From positions 1 through 56,827 of the forward strand of contig JACKAO010000012.1 in NCBI GenBank assembly GCA_020635035.1: a stretch of DNA of 56,827 nucleotides. The letters run 5' to 3'. The stretch's first letter is position 1. Each line of letters begins with the position of its first letter. This stretch comes from Calditrichia bacterium. Lineage in GTDB: Bacteria; Calditrichota; Calditrichia; Calditrichales; J004. This document shows, piece after piece, positions 35,636 to 45,165 of the stretch. Under the pieces are notes generated by a model. That model was not told where the DNA came from and searched no databases. It saw only the letters and a list, made by a program, of their open reading frames with translations. Both the position numbers and the translations under genes were made by a program.

Positions 35636-37297
35636 CTAAATGGTATTAAGATACTGATGAACGAACATGACTGCCATCGAGCCTTCACCAACAGAAGAAG
35701 CCACTCTTTTTACCGAACCATGGCGCACATCACCTGCGGCAAAAATGCCGGGAATGCTTGTTTCAAGCAGGTATGGAGTGCGTTCACCGATCGATATGTT
35801 CCTGAATTTTTCATGCGCCTGGATGTGTGAACCGCAAAGGATAAAACCATTAGAATCCCTGGCAATGTTTTCGCCAAGCCAATCTGTATGGGGAAATGCG
35901 CCGATAAAAATAAATACCATGTTTAAATCAAGGGTTTCCTCGATGTTTTGCTGCCTGTCGCGCAATTTTATGGATTCCAGCTTATTACTTCCGATGGCTT
36001 CAATAATCTCTGTCTTTACTCGGATCTTAATATTTGATGTCGCTTCGATCTGGTCAACAAGATAGTGCGACATAGATTTTGATATGGAATCTGAACGTAT
36101 AATGATGGTTACTGTTTTTGCAAAACGTGAAAAATACATAGCTGCCTGCCCGGCTGAATTAGCACCGCCGACAATAATAATATCTTTATCTTTTACAGCA
36201 GGTCCTTCACTCATTGATGCACCATAATAAACACCGGCTCCTGTAAAATTTTCCAGTCCTTTTGCTTTTAACGTCCGATATGATACACCCGTTGCGATCA
36301 GAATGGACCGTCCTAAGAGTTCACTGCCATCCTGCAGGACAACTTTTTTGGAAGGTCCGTTTGCTTTTATTTCGACGGCTTTCTGGGGTGTTAAAATTTC
36401 CACACCAAATCGTCTTGCCTGTGTAACTGCACGATGGGTTAATTCACTTCCCGAGAGTCCTACCGGAAATCCTAAATAATTTTCAATCCTTGAGCTCATA
36501 CCGGCCTGACCACCGGGAGCCTGTTCTTCCACAACCAGCGTTTTCAATCCTTCTGAAGCGCTGTAAACAGCAGCAGCTAATCCGGCAGGTCCCGCACCAA
36601 TTATTATCAGATCGTATAAGTCGCCGCTGGCAATGGTTTGCAATCCTGCTTTTTCAGCAATCTCTCTTATCTCAGGTTTTTTCAGAGTTGTGCCATCAGG
36701 AAATAACAGACTGGGCAGACTGGCATTTAAATCTTCTTGTATATCCAAAAGATTTTTCGACTCCGGATTAGCTTCAATATCAAACCATTGATAAGGTATA
36801 TTGTTACGAGCCAGGAAGTCCTTTACGTGGAAAGAAGCCGGATCCCATGGCATACCTACAACACGGATTCCTTCAAAAGGAGATGGATTGGATATATGCC
36901 AGCTCTGCAACAAATCTGTCAGGACAGGATAAAGTTTCTCTTCAGGCGGATCCCATGGTTTCATCAGGTAATGATCCAAACCAATTTTATTGATTGCTGT
37001 AATGGCAGCATTGGTATCAGCGTAAGCCGTTAGTAACACTTTTCTTGCGGTTGGGTAAATTTTTGCGGCTTCTTCAAGAAATTCTGTGCCTTCCATTTCA
37101 GGCATGCGCTGATCTGTAAGGAACAGGGCAATGGGATCGTTTCGTTTTTTTAGTTGCCTGATTGTTTCCAGTGCTTCCCTGCCTGAGTTTGTCCTGATGA
37201 TCTTATAATTTCTTCCAAACTGGCTGCGCAGGTCACGTTCTATGGCGTTGCTGACTTCCAATTCATCGTCCACTGTAAGAATTATTGGCTTTTTCAT
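35636..37297 (-). CDS. Response regulator fused to thioredoxin-reductase-like flavoprotein
   Basis: The 553-residue protein has three parts. A receiver domain (about 1-125; TVDDE, phospho-acceptor D62 in LTDQRMPEMEG, YLMKPW) comes first. A thioredoxin/glutaredoxin-like segment (about 138-222) follows, without a CxxC. The third part is a FAD- and NADPH-binding thioredoxin-reductase-like module (about 228-553; IIIGAGPAGLAAA, PGGQAGMSSRIENYLGFP, IIIVGGANSAGQAAM, GIFAAGDVRHG). At the position of the CATC redox centre of thioredoxin reductase the sequence reads VYYGASMSEGP, so it cannot reduce thioredoxin by the usual route. This fused architecture is known in databases, but its biochemistry is little described. 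It is followed by the MFS gene and preceded by a membrane histidine kinase 28 bases upstream, its likely phospho-donor. Confidence 0.92.
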   Translation of the reverse strand: MKKPIILTVDDELEVSNAIERDLRSQFGRNYKIIRTNSGREALETIRQLKKRNDPIALFLTDQRMPEMEGTEFLEEAAKIYPTARKVLLTAYADTNAAITAINKIGLDHYLMKPWDPPEEKLYPVLTDLLQSWHISNPSPFEGIRVVGMPWDPASFHVKDFLARNNIPYQWFDIEANPESKNLLDIQEDLNASLPSLLFPDGTTLKKPEIREIAEKAGLQTIASGDLYDLIIIGAGPAGLAAAVYSASEGLKTLVVEEQAPGGQAGMSSRIENYLGFPVGLSGSELTHRAVTQARRFGVEILTPQKAVEIKANGPSKKVVLQDGSELLGRSILIATGVSYRTLKAKGLENFTGAGVYYGASMSEGPAVKDKDIIIVGGANSAGQAAMYFSRFAKTVTIIIRSDSISKSMSHYLVDQIEATSNIKIRVKTEIIEAIGSNKLESIKLRDRQQNIEETLDLNMVFIFIGAFPHTDWLGENIARDSNGFILCGSHIQAHEKFRNISIGERTPYLLETSIPGIFAAGDVRHGSVKRVASSVGEGSMAVMFVHQYLNTI

Positions 37298-37325
37298 TTA
37301 AGCCATCCTTTGCATGCTTAGTGAT

Positions 37326-38939
37326 TTAGTTTTTATTTTTTTCATTGTAACCTTTAAGTGGCAATCTTATCTCAAAACAGGTTTTTCCCGGCTCTGAAAT
37401 AACATTTATGCTGCCCTTGTGGCGATTGGTTATAATGTCGCGGCTGATATTTAAACCCAATCCCGTGCCTTCTCCCGGGAGTTTGGTTGTAAAGAAAGGT
37501 TCAAAAATTTTACTCTGAATTTCTTTGTCGATACCAGGTCCGTTGTCACTTATCTGCACAACTATGCTATCGTTTTTCTTAAGTGTTTTAATTTTGATTT
37601 TTCCCTTTCTGTTCATGGCTGTAACCGCGTTGTCAATAATATTTGTCCAGACTTGAATTAACTCGTTGCCATGTGCCTCAATCTGTGGAAGGTCTGATGC
37701 ATATTCCTTTTCAACAATAATACCGCCTTTTAGCTGGTTGCGCAGGATGATCAGAGTATCATTCAATCCATCGTGAATATCCAGAAGTGTTAGCGGTGCT
37801 TCTTCTTTATAGCTGTATGATTTAAGTGATTTTATTATTACTGCAATTCTCTCAGTTCCTTTTTCAATTTCTTCCAGGAGAATTTTAGACTGCTGATTGG
37901 TGTATAGCATCCCAAGAATTAAAATATGCAGCTTTCCCGGAAAAATTTCTTCGTTTGATTCCAGCGAATCAGTATTAAAGCCTTTTTCAACGAGCCATGA
38001 TGCCAGTTGTGAAGCATCTGCAAAATTGTGTTCTTCAAGCCAGTCATTTAATTGATCTTCAAGATCACTGCGTGTTAATGGATCTGCTTTTGAATCATCA
38101 CCTGCACGATTGAATTGATTCGCCAGGGTTTTGAAAGCTTTGATTTGTTTATCATCTAGTTTTATGGATGCGATATCAAATAGATTTTTTTCGAAATCAG
38201 CAAGTGTTTGTATGAGATATTTTGAACCCCTTGATGCAACTGCAGCAGGATTATTAAGCTCGTGTGCGATACCCGCGCTTAACCGTCCTAATGTGGCAAG
38301 TTTGTCACTCTCGCGTAGCAGGATTTCCTTTTCCTTGCGGGAAGTTTCTAATTCACGATTTCTTTGAATCAGATGAATAACTTTATCTTTATTTTTTACA
38401 AAATGAGTAAGCACAAGAAAGATTATAAATGCCACAGTAATAATATTTATGACAAAAAACAGATCAATCACAGATTGCGGAAGATTATTTTCCGGTCTTA
38501 AAAAAGGTTGCAAAATACCGCTCATGATAACCAACAGGATGAAGGCACTGAACCAATAAACTGCTTTACGAAGTTGACCGGATAAGATAGCACCAACGGG
38601 TGCCAGCACAGACCAGATTATTACAGCACTACCTTTTACAAATCCCCCGAGACTTACCATCAATAGAAATGGCAGGAGAAGCATCAAAATAATCTGGCTG
38701 AATGTAAAAAACTCGAAACGGTTTGTAACTTTTAAAATCAGGAATGAAATAATTGAAAGTACCGCATAGCCGATCGGGATTAGTCCGGCACTAAATTCGC
38801 CAAAGCTTAAATAAATGCTGCCCCATAATAAAGCCGGAAAAATTATAAGCAGGGATGTTTTGATAAGAATTGATTTGCTTAATCGTGTTTCAGGGTCATC
38901 ACCTGGTCTTATCCCGATGTTTGAAAGAAATTTCAACAT
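37326..38939 (-). CDS. Membrane sensor histidine kinase
   Basis: The 537-residue kinase begins with about six membrane helices (residues 25-185) and no periplasmic domain, then a coiled-coil linker. HisKA has LSAGIAHELNNPAAVASRG with phospho-acceptor H226, followed by an unusually long helical insert (about 235-370). The HATPase domain has NAVTAMNRKGK, DNGPGIDKE and GTGLGLNIS. The NtrB/ELNNP-type box is shared with the kinase at 39495, suggesting that both feed the same response regulator. It is transcribed just upstream of the regulator/flavoprotein fusion. It may sense membrane state or respiratory electron flow, which is inference. Confidence 0.92.
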   Translation of the reverse strand: MLKFLSNIGIRPGDDPETRLSKSILIKTSLLIIFPALLWGSIYLSFGEFSAGLIPIGYAVLSIISFLILKVTNRFEFFTFSQIILMLLLPFLLMVSLGGFVKGSAVIIWSVLAPVGAILSGQLRKAVYWFSAFILLVIMSGILQPFLRPENNLPQSVIDLFFVINIITVAFIIFLVLTHFVKNKDKVIHLIQRNRELETSRKEKEILLRESDKLATLGRLSAGIAHELNNPAAVASRGSKYLIQTLADFEKNLFDIASIKLDDKQIKAFKTLANQFNRAGDDSKADPLTRSDLEDQLNDWLEEHNFADASQLASWLVEKGFNTDSLESNEEIFPGKLHILILGMLYTNQQSKILLEEIEKGTERIAVIIKSLKSYSYKEEAPLTLLDIHDGLNDTLIILRNQLKGGIIVEKEYASDLPQIEAHGNELIQVWTNIIDNAVTAMNRKGKIKIKTLKKNDSIVVQISDNGPGIDKEIQSKIFEPFFTTKLPGEGTGLGLNISRDIITNRHKGSINVISEPGKTCFEIRLPLKGYNEKNKN

Positions 38940-39133
38940 AACAAATTCAAATTTCTGCTAAAAATTCAGTTGGAAGGCTTCCTTCTCTCAAACACCTATT
39001 CTAAAAATAAAATTTCCTTTTTAATATTGCCTGAGTTCTGCAATAGAGAATAAAAATGGTAATGCAGTTTTAGAGAGTAATGTTTAATCCTGTATACAAG
39101 TTGAAAAATAGGTATCGGTAGAAGATAACAGGG

Positions 39134-39412
39134 CTAGTAATGATCAGTTTTAATTGCCTGGTTCATTTTCTCAACAGAATAACGTTTGATTTTTGTAATA
39201 ACTGCATCATTGCGGTAGACAGGTGGTAAAACAGACCGCGCTTCATCCTTGTTTTTCAAATCCACCATAATCCAGCATTTATGGACATTATCTTCACAGC
39301 CCCACTCCGCATTGGTTAAAAAATGCGACCCTGATGTTAAAATTGTTTCGACTGCTTTTTTACAGGCTTCCACATTTGCTTCGTGCTCCAGCTCTATTAA
39401 AAATTTTGGCAT
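39134..39412 (-). CDS. Small conserved alpha/beta protein
   Basis: A 92-residue protein starting MPKFLIELEHEANVEACKKA, with the pattern of a small ferredoxin-like alpha/beta barrel domain (beta-alpha-beta-beta-alpha-beta). It contains four aromatic and cysteine positions in SHFLTNAEWGCEDNVHKCW. I do not know a function. A clean AAAGGA precedes the ATG, supporting a real gene. It sits between the two histidine kinase genes and may be a sensor or accessory protein of that signalling set. Confidence 0.7.
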   Translation of the reverse strand: MPKFLIELEHEANVEACKKAVETILTSGSHFLTNAEWGCEDNVHKCWIMVDLKNKDEARSVLPPVYRNDAVITKIKRYSVEKMNQAIKTDHY

Positions 39413-39494
39413 AGTATCTTTTCCTTTAGTTGTAATGATTATTCTAAAAATTGCTGTCTATAAATTAACGCACAAATTGTTTTATCCAATTGGA

Positions 39495-40886
39495 CTATAC
39501 ATTTGAAACAATAAGGCTGACATAAAACTCCGTTCTGCCTGGATTTGATGTGACATGAATATCTCCTTTATAACGTCGTATTAAGCGCCGTGCGATATCT
39601 AAACCCAGACCGATACCTGCGCCGGGTGGTTTGGTTGTAAAAAAAGGATCAAATATTTTTGTAATGATTTTTTTAGCTATCCCGGGTCCATTATCGATAA
39701 TTCTGACAATTACACGGTTCATTTCGTAGCAGGCATTAATTAAAATTTTTCCAGAAGGCGGAATGGCATCAAGTGCATTATCAATTAAACTAAGCCAAAC
39801 CTGGTTAAGATCGCTGCCATTGGCATAAACGTTTGGAATGTCGTTATCAGGTTTAAATACTATCCCGGCATTTTTTGATTTTATTTTTGATTCCAATATG
39901 CGCAACGTATCCCTGATTCCGGAAGCTACGTCCACATATTCTCTCTCTATAACATGGTCCATATATGAAAATTTTTTTACAGCATCCACCAGCTTATAGA
40001 TTTGTGCAGCTGCTTTTTCCATTTCATCCGCTAATGAATGCGACGCGCAATTTGCACAAAGCCATGTTAATCCCGATTTTAAGAAATTTCCGCTAAAATG
40101 TTTTTCCAGGAACTGCAGATTTTCGAAACTAATGTTGGAATCAACAATTTGTGCAGCGTACGAAATATCAATACGGTTTTTTTCCAGCCAGACTGTGATT
40201 TGGTCATGCAGGTCTGCCTTCTCGATCGGCGACAGATTTCCATTTTTTTTCTGTGCCAGGCATACATCACGCAATTTTACAAAAAGTTCAAACTGGTTAT
40301 CCAAAAGCCCGGCTGCTCCAATCATACGGGAGTAGCTTTCCAGTCTTGGCAGGCTTTCAACCAGTAATTTGGCGTTGCGAAGCAGTGCCGATGCAGGATT
40401 GTTCAATTCATGGGCAAGACCGGCAGAAAGTTTCCCAAGCGAAATCATTTTTTCATCCTGTAAATCGCTTGTGGTGAAACTCCGTGCCCGATCAATCATA
40501 ATATGAACAGTGTGAGCAGTAAATTTTGGACAGCTGATAATCATTTCAGGGAAATATTTTGTGTAGATTCTAAGAACTTCAGCTTTTTCTTCAATAATAG
40601 TATCACCCGGGGTGCTACGCATACGGGAATAAGGCAGCATACCGGTTATGTCGCCTGTCTGCCATTGAGAAACTAGTTTAGGGCCTGCGCCTCGGTCAAC
40701 ACGAATTGTCATGTAGCCGGAAAAAAAGATATATAAACTGTCTATTTGCAAATTTTTTGCAGCAACAACTGTTCCGGGGTCGTAAACTTCATAATTTCCA
40801 TGATTGACGAGCCAGTCTATTTCCTGATCAGGAATGTCTTTAAGTGTAGGAAGTGAACGTAACCGGGTAAAAAGATTTTGGATCAT
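39495..40886 (-). CDS. Soluble histidine kinase with cyclic-nucleotide-binding-like domain
   Basis: The 463-residue protein has an N-terminal CRP-like beta-roll (about 10-125; DPGTVVAAKNLQIDSLYIFF, ISGYMTIRV-like core, PYSRMRSTPGDTIIEEKAEV). A histidine kinase follows: ISLGKLSAGLAHELNNPASA with H159, a helical insert, and HATPase (DNALDAIPPSGK, DNGPGIAKKI, GAGIGLGLDIARR). No membrane segment is seen. The beta-roll lacks an obvious cyclic-nucleotide phosphate-binding cassette, so the ligand may differ from cAMP. Its HELNNPA box matches the neighbouring membrane kinase. Kinases of this kind are commonly seen next to response-regulator/thioredoxin-reductase fusions. Confidence 0.9.
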   Translation of the reverse strand: MIQNLFTRLRSLPTLKDIPDQEIDWLVNHGNYEVYDPGTVVAAKNLQIDSLYIFFSGYMTIRVDRGAGPKLVSQWQTGDITGMLPYSRMRSTPGDTIIEEKAEVLRIYTKYFPEMIISCPKFTAHTVHIMIDRARSFTTSDLQDEKMISLGKLSAGLAHELNNPASALLRNAKLLVESLPRLESYSRMIGAAGLLDNQFELFVKLRDVCLAQKKNGNLSPIEKADLHDQITVWLEKNRIDISYAAQIVDSNISFENLQFLEKHFSGNFLKSGLTWLCANCASHSLADEMEKAAAQIYKLVDAVKKFSYMDHVIEREYVDVASGIRDTLRILESKIKSKNAGIVFKPDNDIPNVYANGSDLNQVWLSLIDNALDAIPPSGKILINACYEMNRVIVRIIDNGPGIAKKIITKIFDPFFTTKPPGAGIGLGLDIARRLIRRYKGDIHVTSNPGRTEFYVSLIVSNV

Positions 40887-40925
40887 TTATGCACCATACT
40901 TTGTGAAATGATGGTACTTTAAGTC

Positions 40926-41186
40926 TTATTGATTAACTAGGATTTCCGAGATTTGCTCTGCTGCACTTTTAAACCAGTTTTCAGAATCCGTTACATTTTC
41001 AAGGATTTGAGTTAATTTGCTAGGAGATAAGAAGTTACCAAGGTTACCAAGGACAAAAGCAGCATACCAATAAGCCCATTGTTCATGGCGGATACCTGCC
41101 AAATAGTTTGTTTCAAATTCATGATGCGCTTTTGCGGCAGCGATTAACGCATGCTTTATCTGTCTTTGATTGGGCAAAGATGGCAT
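40926..41186 (-). CDS. Small conserved hypothetical protein
   Basis: An 86-residue protein starting MPSLPNQRQIKHALIAAAKA, with the distinctive segment AHHEFETNYLAGIRHEQWAYWYAAFVLGNLG. I recall this as a small helical family of unknown function. The frame extends to a TTG at 41222, but neither start has a strong ribosome binding site, so ATG 41186 is preferred. It lies 39 bases upstream of the CRP-like kinase on the same strand and could be co-transcribed with it. Confidence 0.65.
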   Translation of the reverse strand: MPSLPNQRQIKHALIAAAKAHHEFETNYLAGIRHEQWAYWYAAFVLGNLGNFLSPSKLTQILENVTDSENWFKSAAEQISEILVNQ

Positions 41187-41359
41187 ATTTTTAAAGCTTA
41201 TAACTGATCTGTTTAAGAGCAAAACAAAGGAACAGATAATAATATTCCTGAAATAAACGGAAGAATTTTAGCCCCCGAAACCTTGATAAGATTAATTTTT
41301 AAATGTGGTGACGTAATGTTGATTATTATATGTGTGAGTTGATTTAATAATTGCTGGTT

Positions 41360-41800
41360 TCACAGTTCATCTTTTACTCCCATGGCCCGGGCGATGGTTA
41401 TAAAATCATTTTTTGGAATTTTTAGTTGTCCGAAGCGAAATGCAGCTCCCCATCGGGTCTTATCTTTGATAAAGGACAAACTCGGAAGTAAAGGTTTAAT
41501 TGCCATTTCATTACATTTGAAAAAAGTGACATCTAAACGATAGGGCTTAAAATCCGGATCAACTTCTACCTGGTAAATTTCGCCGCTTTTTACAATACCA
41601 ACAGCAGTAAAATGTTGTAAAATCTGACCTTCCGGGTACTCTGTCCGGGGAGAATAAAAAATAAATCCATCACCATTTCTCATACGCTGAAGGGGTTCTT
41701 TTTTTCCATGGTTAAGTTGAATAAATCCGCCTTTAAGGCCTATTTCAACATGTGATTTAGAGACAACACCAATCCAGTAATTATGTTTTTCTGTTGTCAT
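41360..41800 (-). CDS. EVE-domain (PUA-like) protein
   Basis: A 146-residue protein with the whole length taken up by an EVE domain of the PUA superfamily: YWIGVVSKSHVEIGLKGGF, the aromatic-rich RNGDGFIFYSPRTEYP and LQHFTAVGIV, and LLPSLSFIKDKTRWGAAFR. EVE domains recognise modified bases in DNA or RNA, and are found in modification-dependent defence and in RNA metabolism. No fused nuclease is present, so binding partners are unknown. It is the last gene before the GH13 gene, with an unrelated function. Confidence 0.9.
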   Translation of the reverse strand: MTTEKHNYWIGVVSKSHVEIGLKGGFIQLNHGKKEPLQRMRNGDGFIFYSPRTEYPEGQILQHFTAVGIVKSGEIYQVEVDPDFKPYRLDVTFFKCNEMAIKPLLPSLSFIKDKTRWGAAFRFGQLKIPKNDFITIARAMGVKDEL

Positions 41801-41886
41801 ATTAAATCTCTCTTTTAATTTAACCTGCTAAGTTGATAAACATCTCTGTTTTATCAAATATTTCAATGAGATTTAATAATGTAAAA

Positions 41887-43656
41887 TTATTGGAGTAATA
41901 GGACACTGCCCCATAGCGGCTTTAACCTGATATCCAGCCGGTTTTTTGTAATTATGTACTTTTCTCCCTGGTTAAGTATATCCAAAATTGAAGAGCCTTC
42001 GACTGTAAGCGTGACGCTTTTTTCTTCGTTATTGTTGTTGAGAACTACAATTATTGTTTCGGTAAGATATTTTCTGCGGAAGGCATAAATTTTATTCTTG
42101 TCGTCTGCTAAAATAGTTTCGAAATCACCCAAACTGAGCGCATCGTATTTATGACGGATATGAATAAGTTGACGGTATGTTTTCTGCAGGTCTTCGTTAA
42201 CAGAAACCACATCCGAAACATTCTTTTTTGTACCATCCGGCAAACAGGTTTCTGGATTATATTGCAGGTCGTTCCAGACCATTGGTTTACGGCAGCAAGG
42301 ATCATTGGCACCCCACATACCGGCTTCTTCACCGTAGTAAATCATAGGCGCACCGACATAGGTCATCATAAACAAGGCAGTAAGCTTATTGATTTCATAT
42401 TCATGTAAATTAGGTTTACGCGGATCATATTGTGGATTGTATTCAGTTTTGGATTTTTTATGATATCTTCCCCAATTCCGATAATCTGTGCCATCCGGAT
42501 TAACAATATGTGATGCAAGGCGATTGGAATCGTGGCTGTTGGTAAGATTCTGTTGCACATAAGTTACTCCGGGATCAAAAGCTTCACGCAGATCTCTTAG
42601 AAGCTTGTCAAATTTAGAAGTTTTTATCTGTTTTTTCTGATTGATGAAATAGTCGGCACAGGCAAATCCTACATTGTAATTCATAACAGCATCAAACTCA
42701 TCACCCTGCAGGTATGGCTTAAGGACGTCGATGGGTTCGATTACTTCAGCCGTCAGGTAGGCTTCCGGGTTGATGGCCTTAACATGTTTGCGCCAGTCTT
42801 TCCAGAAGGGATGCTTCACACAAAAGGCAACATCCAGGCGCCAGCCATCGATACCGTTTTTTATGTCACCATTTGGCGCCATCCAGCGTTTGGTAATTTC
42901 AAAAATGTATTGTTTCGGGCCATCGACAATACCATTTTCATCCTGCCGCCATTCCGGTAGTTCCTTCACTCCCCACCAGCCATTATAGGAAAATTTGCGG
43001 CCCTTTTTAGGATCGGCAAAATGGTTGATTGAAAACCAGTCTTTGTATGCTGAATCCTGCTGATTTTTAACCACATCTTTGAAAAACGGATTGTTGATGC
43101 TGATGTGATTAAATACTCCGTCAAAAATGATGCGCATGTCCCGTTGATGCACTTCTTTAATCAGTTCCAGTGCCAACTCATCTGCAGCGGTCCAGACCCA
43201 GGTCGAAGGATCAGCCGGGTTCTCTTTTTCAATCAGCTTTTTATCACCTTCGGGGTCCGGTCCTAATGTACGGTCTATATGATGATAAATAGTTCCATCA
43301 TACTTGTGATGTGATGGGGACTCAAAAACCGGATTGAGATAAAGGGCATTGATTCCTAAATCCTGCAAATAATCCAGTTTGTCGATGATTCCCTGAAGAT
43401 CTCCGCCGTATCGGCGGCGAACCAGGTTCCAAAAAATACTTTGGCCGTTTTCTTTTTCATAGGGCTGCAGTTCGTACCAATCCGAAGTCCAGGGATGGAT
43501 TTGCCAGGGAGACTTCTGATCATGGGGCCAGGCACCTTCTATATCCTGCAATGTCGGATTTGATTTCGGGTTGCCATTGCGAAAGCGTTCGGGAAAAATC
43601 TGATACCATACTGCTTTTTTAGCCCATTGCGGTACCCAATCTTTATCATGGTGCAT
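41887..43656 (-). CDS. GH13 cyclomaltodextrinase/neopullulanase-like glycosidase (cytoplasmic)
   Basis: The 589-residue enzyme has no signal peptide and should act in the cytoplasm on imported malto-oligosaccharides or cyclodextrins. It shows WYQIFPERFRNG near the N-terminus, YLNPVFESPSHHKYD, DGVFNHI, GWRLDVAF with nucleophile D275, LTAEVIEP with acid/base E304, and NSHDSNR with D376. A C-terminal beta domain follows. The family's N-terminal dimerisation domain (CBM34) is absent or very short. The start is ATG 43656, supported by GGAGAG at 43665-43670; the frame extends to 43707. It stands alone, with kinases on one side and the EVE gene on the other. Confidence 0.92.
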   Translation of the reverse strand: MHHDKDWVPQWAKKAVWYQIFPERFRNGNPKSNPTLQDIEGAWPHDQKSPWQIHPWTSDWYELQPYEKENGQSIFWNLVRRRYGGDLQGIIDKLDYLQDLGINALYLNPVFESPSHHKYDGTIYHHIDRTLGPDPEGDKKLIEKENPADPSTWVWTAADELALELIKEVHQRDMRIIFDGVFNHISINNPFFKDVVKNQQDSAYKDWFSINHFADPKKGRKFSYNGWWGVKELPEWRQDENGIVDGPKQYIFEITKRWMAPNGDIKNGIDGWRLDVAFCVKHPFWKDWRKHVKAINPEAYLTAEVIEPIDVLKPYLQGDEFDAVMNYNVGFACADYFINQKKQIKTSKFDKLLRDLREAFDPGVTYVQQNLTNSHDSNRLASHIVNPDGTDYRNWGRYHKKSKTEYNPQYDPRKPNLHEYEINKLTALFMMTYVGAPMIYYGEEAGMWGANDPCCRKPMVWNDLQYNPETCLPDGTKKNVSDVVSVNEDLQKTYRQLIHIRHKYDALSLGDFETILADDKNKIYAFRRKYLTETIIVVLNNNNEEKSVTLTVEGSSILDILNQGEKYIITKNRLDIRLKPLWGSVLLLQ

Positions 43657-43770
43657 AAAGACAACTCTCCATAAAATATTTAAAATTTTATTTAGGCAAC
43701 GATACAATAATTCAGGGAAAACTAAAAAAGATTTTTAGGTGTGTTTTTATTATGCAATGGTTTTGTGATA

Positions 43771-45165
43771 CTAAATTGCAGAAGAATCATCCTGTGCGGA
43801 ATTAGCCGGAAAAACCATCCGGCAGGTTGCTCCCCGGTTACTATCAACAAATTTGATGTTGCCATTATTGATTTCGATGCCTTGTTTAGCTATGGCCAGC
43901 CCCAGGCCGCTGCCTCCAACGGAAGCTGAACGGGCATTGTCAATTCGGAAAAAACGTTCAAATACTTTTTCTCTCAAATCCGGGGGAATTCCGGGGCCGT
44001 TGTCTTTTATGTCAATCCGGATGATTCCTGACTCTTCCTGTCGCAGTTGGATTTCGATTAATCCTGATCCCGGTGTGTATTTGATAGCATTATGTAAAAT
44101 ATTCCTGATGGCTTGCTTAAAATAAGCAGGATTAATATGCAGCCGGATGGTATCAGGGTGCAAAAATGAAATTGTAATACCTTTTTCTTCAGCCAGTATT
44201 TTAAGTTCTTCGATGACAGAATTGATATGCGAAACAAGATCTTCTTTGCTGAAGTCGATTTTTAACCTGCCTGCATCATGTCGGGTGAGTTGCAACAGAT
44301 CATGTATCAGGTTAGCTAAGCGATCCGTATCCTCAAGCATACTGGCGACAGCATCTTTAAAGTCATTCACATTCCCGGCATTTTTCAGCGCAACCTGGCC
44401 GGTACTGCGAATCGATGTCAGGGGCGTTCTGAATTCATGCGATGCATCTGCCGTAAAGCGTTTAAGCTGCTCAAAAGTATATTCCAGTCTTGTCAAAAGA
44501 TCGTTAAAGACAATCGTCAATTGTCCGATATCATCCCTGGCGTTAATAACAGGTAAACGCAGGGATAGTGATTGAGCAGAGATTTGCTGAGCCTTTATGC
44601 GCAGCAATTTTACCGGGCCCATGGCATGATTTGAAAGGAAAAAGCTGCCTGCTACTGCCAGAATAAGAATTAAGGGAATGCCCAATACTAAACTTCGTGC
44701 CAGTTTTTCAACACTCTCAAGAGCTTCCGTATTTTCCATCGCCACAACAACCTGGAAATTGTGCATCGTATCAATGCCGGTTCGAACGAAGTTAATTTTT
44801 ACTAAGTAGTTATGCTGTTCAGCAGAGTAGGTTTTTAAACTTTTATTGTTGAAATCACCAGGTGTTAATTTGTCGGGAAAGTTAAGATCTTTCCAGGCAG
44901 TTGTTTGATAGCTAACTTTCCAGTCTTCCATAATTAAAAATGGTTTTTGATCGCCGAGATGATACCAGTCATTGTAATCGCCACCGGATTTATAAACCAC
45001 TGTACTGACTGTGCTTACTTGTTCCTGCAGTTTTTCGAGCTCGACGGATTCGATCCTGTTTTTCATAAATGCGTAGATAAAAAATGCAGCCACAGCATAG
45101 ATAAGTATTACCAGTAAAGTGTTCAGCAGCATTAGCTGTGTTCGGAAACTTAAAACCAATTTCAT
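43771..45165 (-). CDS. HAMP-containing sensor histidine kinase
   Basis: The 464-residue kinase is of the CusS/OmpR-partner type. It has a first membrane helix (about 10-33), a periplasmic domain of about 125 residues, a second helix (about 165-185), a HAMP linker (about 186-238), and HisKA with ADASHEFRTPLTSIRS (H243). HATPase follows with NAIKYTPGSG, DNGPGIPPD, and ERFFRIDNARS, then GGSGLGLAIAKQ. The gene overlaps the upstream regulator gene by 4 bases (ATGA), so the two are translationally coupled and form one two-component system. Confidence 0.95.
   Translation of the reverse strand: MKLVLSFRTQLMLLNTLLVILIYAVAAFFIYAFMKNRIESVELEKLQEQVSTVSTVVYKSGGDYNDWYHLGDQKPFLIMEDWKVSYQTTAWKDLNFPDKLTPGDFNNKSLKTYSAEQHNYLVKINFVRTGIDTMHNFQVVVAMENTEALESVEKLARSLVLGIPLILILAVAGSFFLSNHAMGPVKLLRIKAQQISAQSLSLRLPVINARDDIGQLTIVFNDLLTRLEYTFEQLKRFTADASHEFRTPLTSIRSTGQVALKNAGNVNDFKDAVASMLEDTDRLANLIHDLLQLTRHDAGRLKIDFSKEDLVSHINSVIEELKILAEEKGITISFLHPDTIRLHINPAYFKQAIRNILHNAIKYTPGSGLIEIQLRQEESGIIRIDIKDNGPGIPPDLREKVFERFFRIDNARSASVGGSGLGLAIAKQGIEINNGNIKFVDSNRGATCRMVFPANSAQDDSSAI

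Noticed and set aside
41360..41800. EVE-domain protein considered as part of a modification-dependent defence system with the left-edge operon
   Set aside because: The genes are nearly 40 kb apart with no fused nuclease or restriction partner nearby; no link can be supported.
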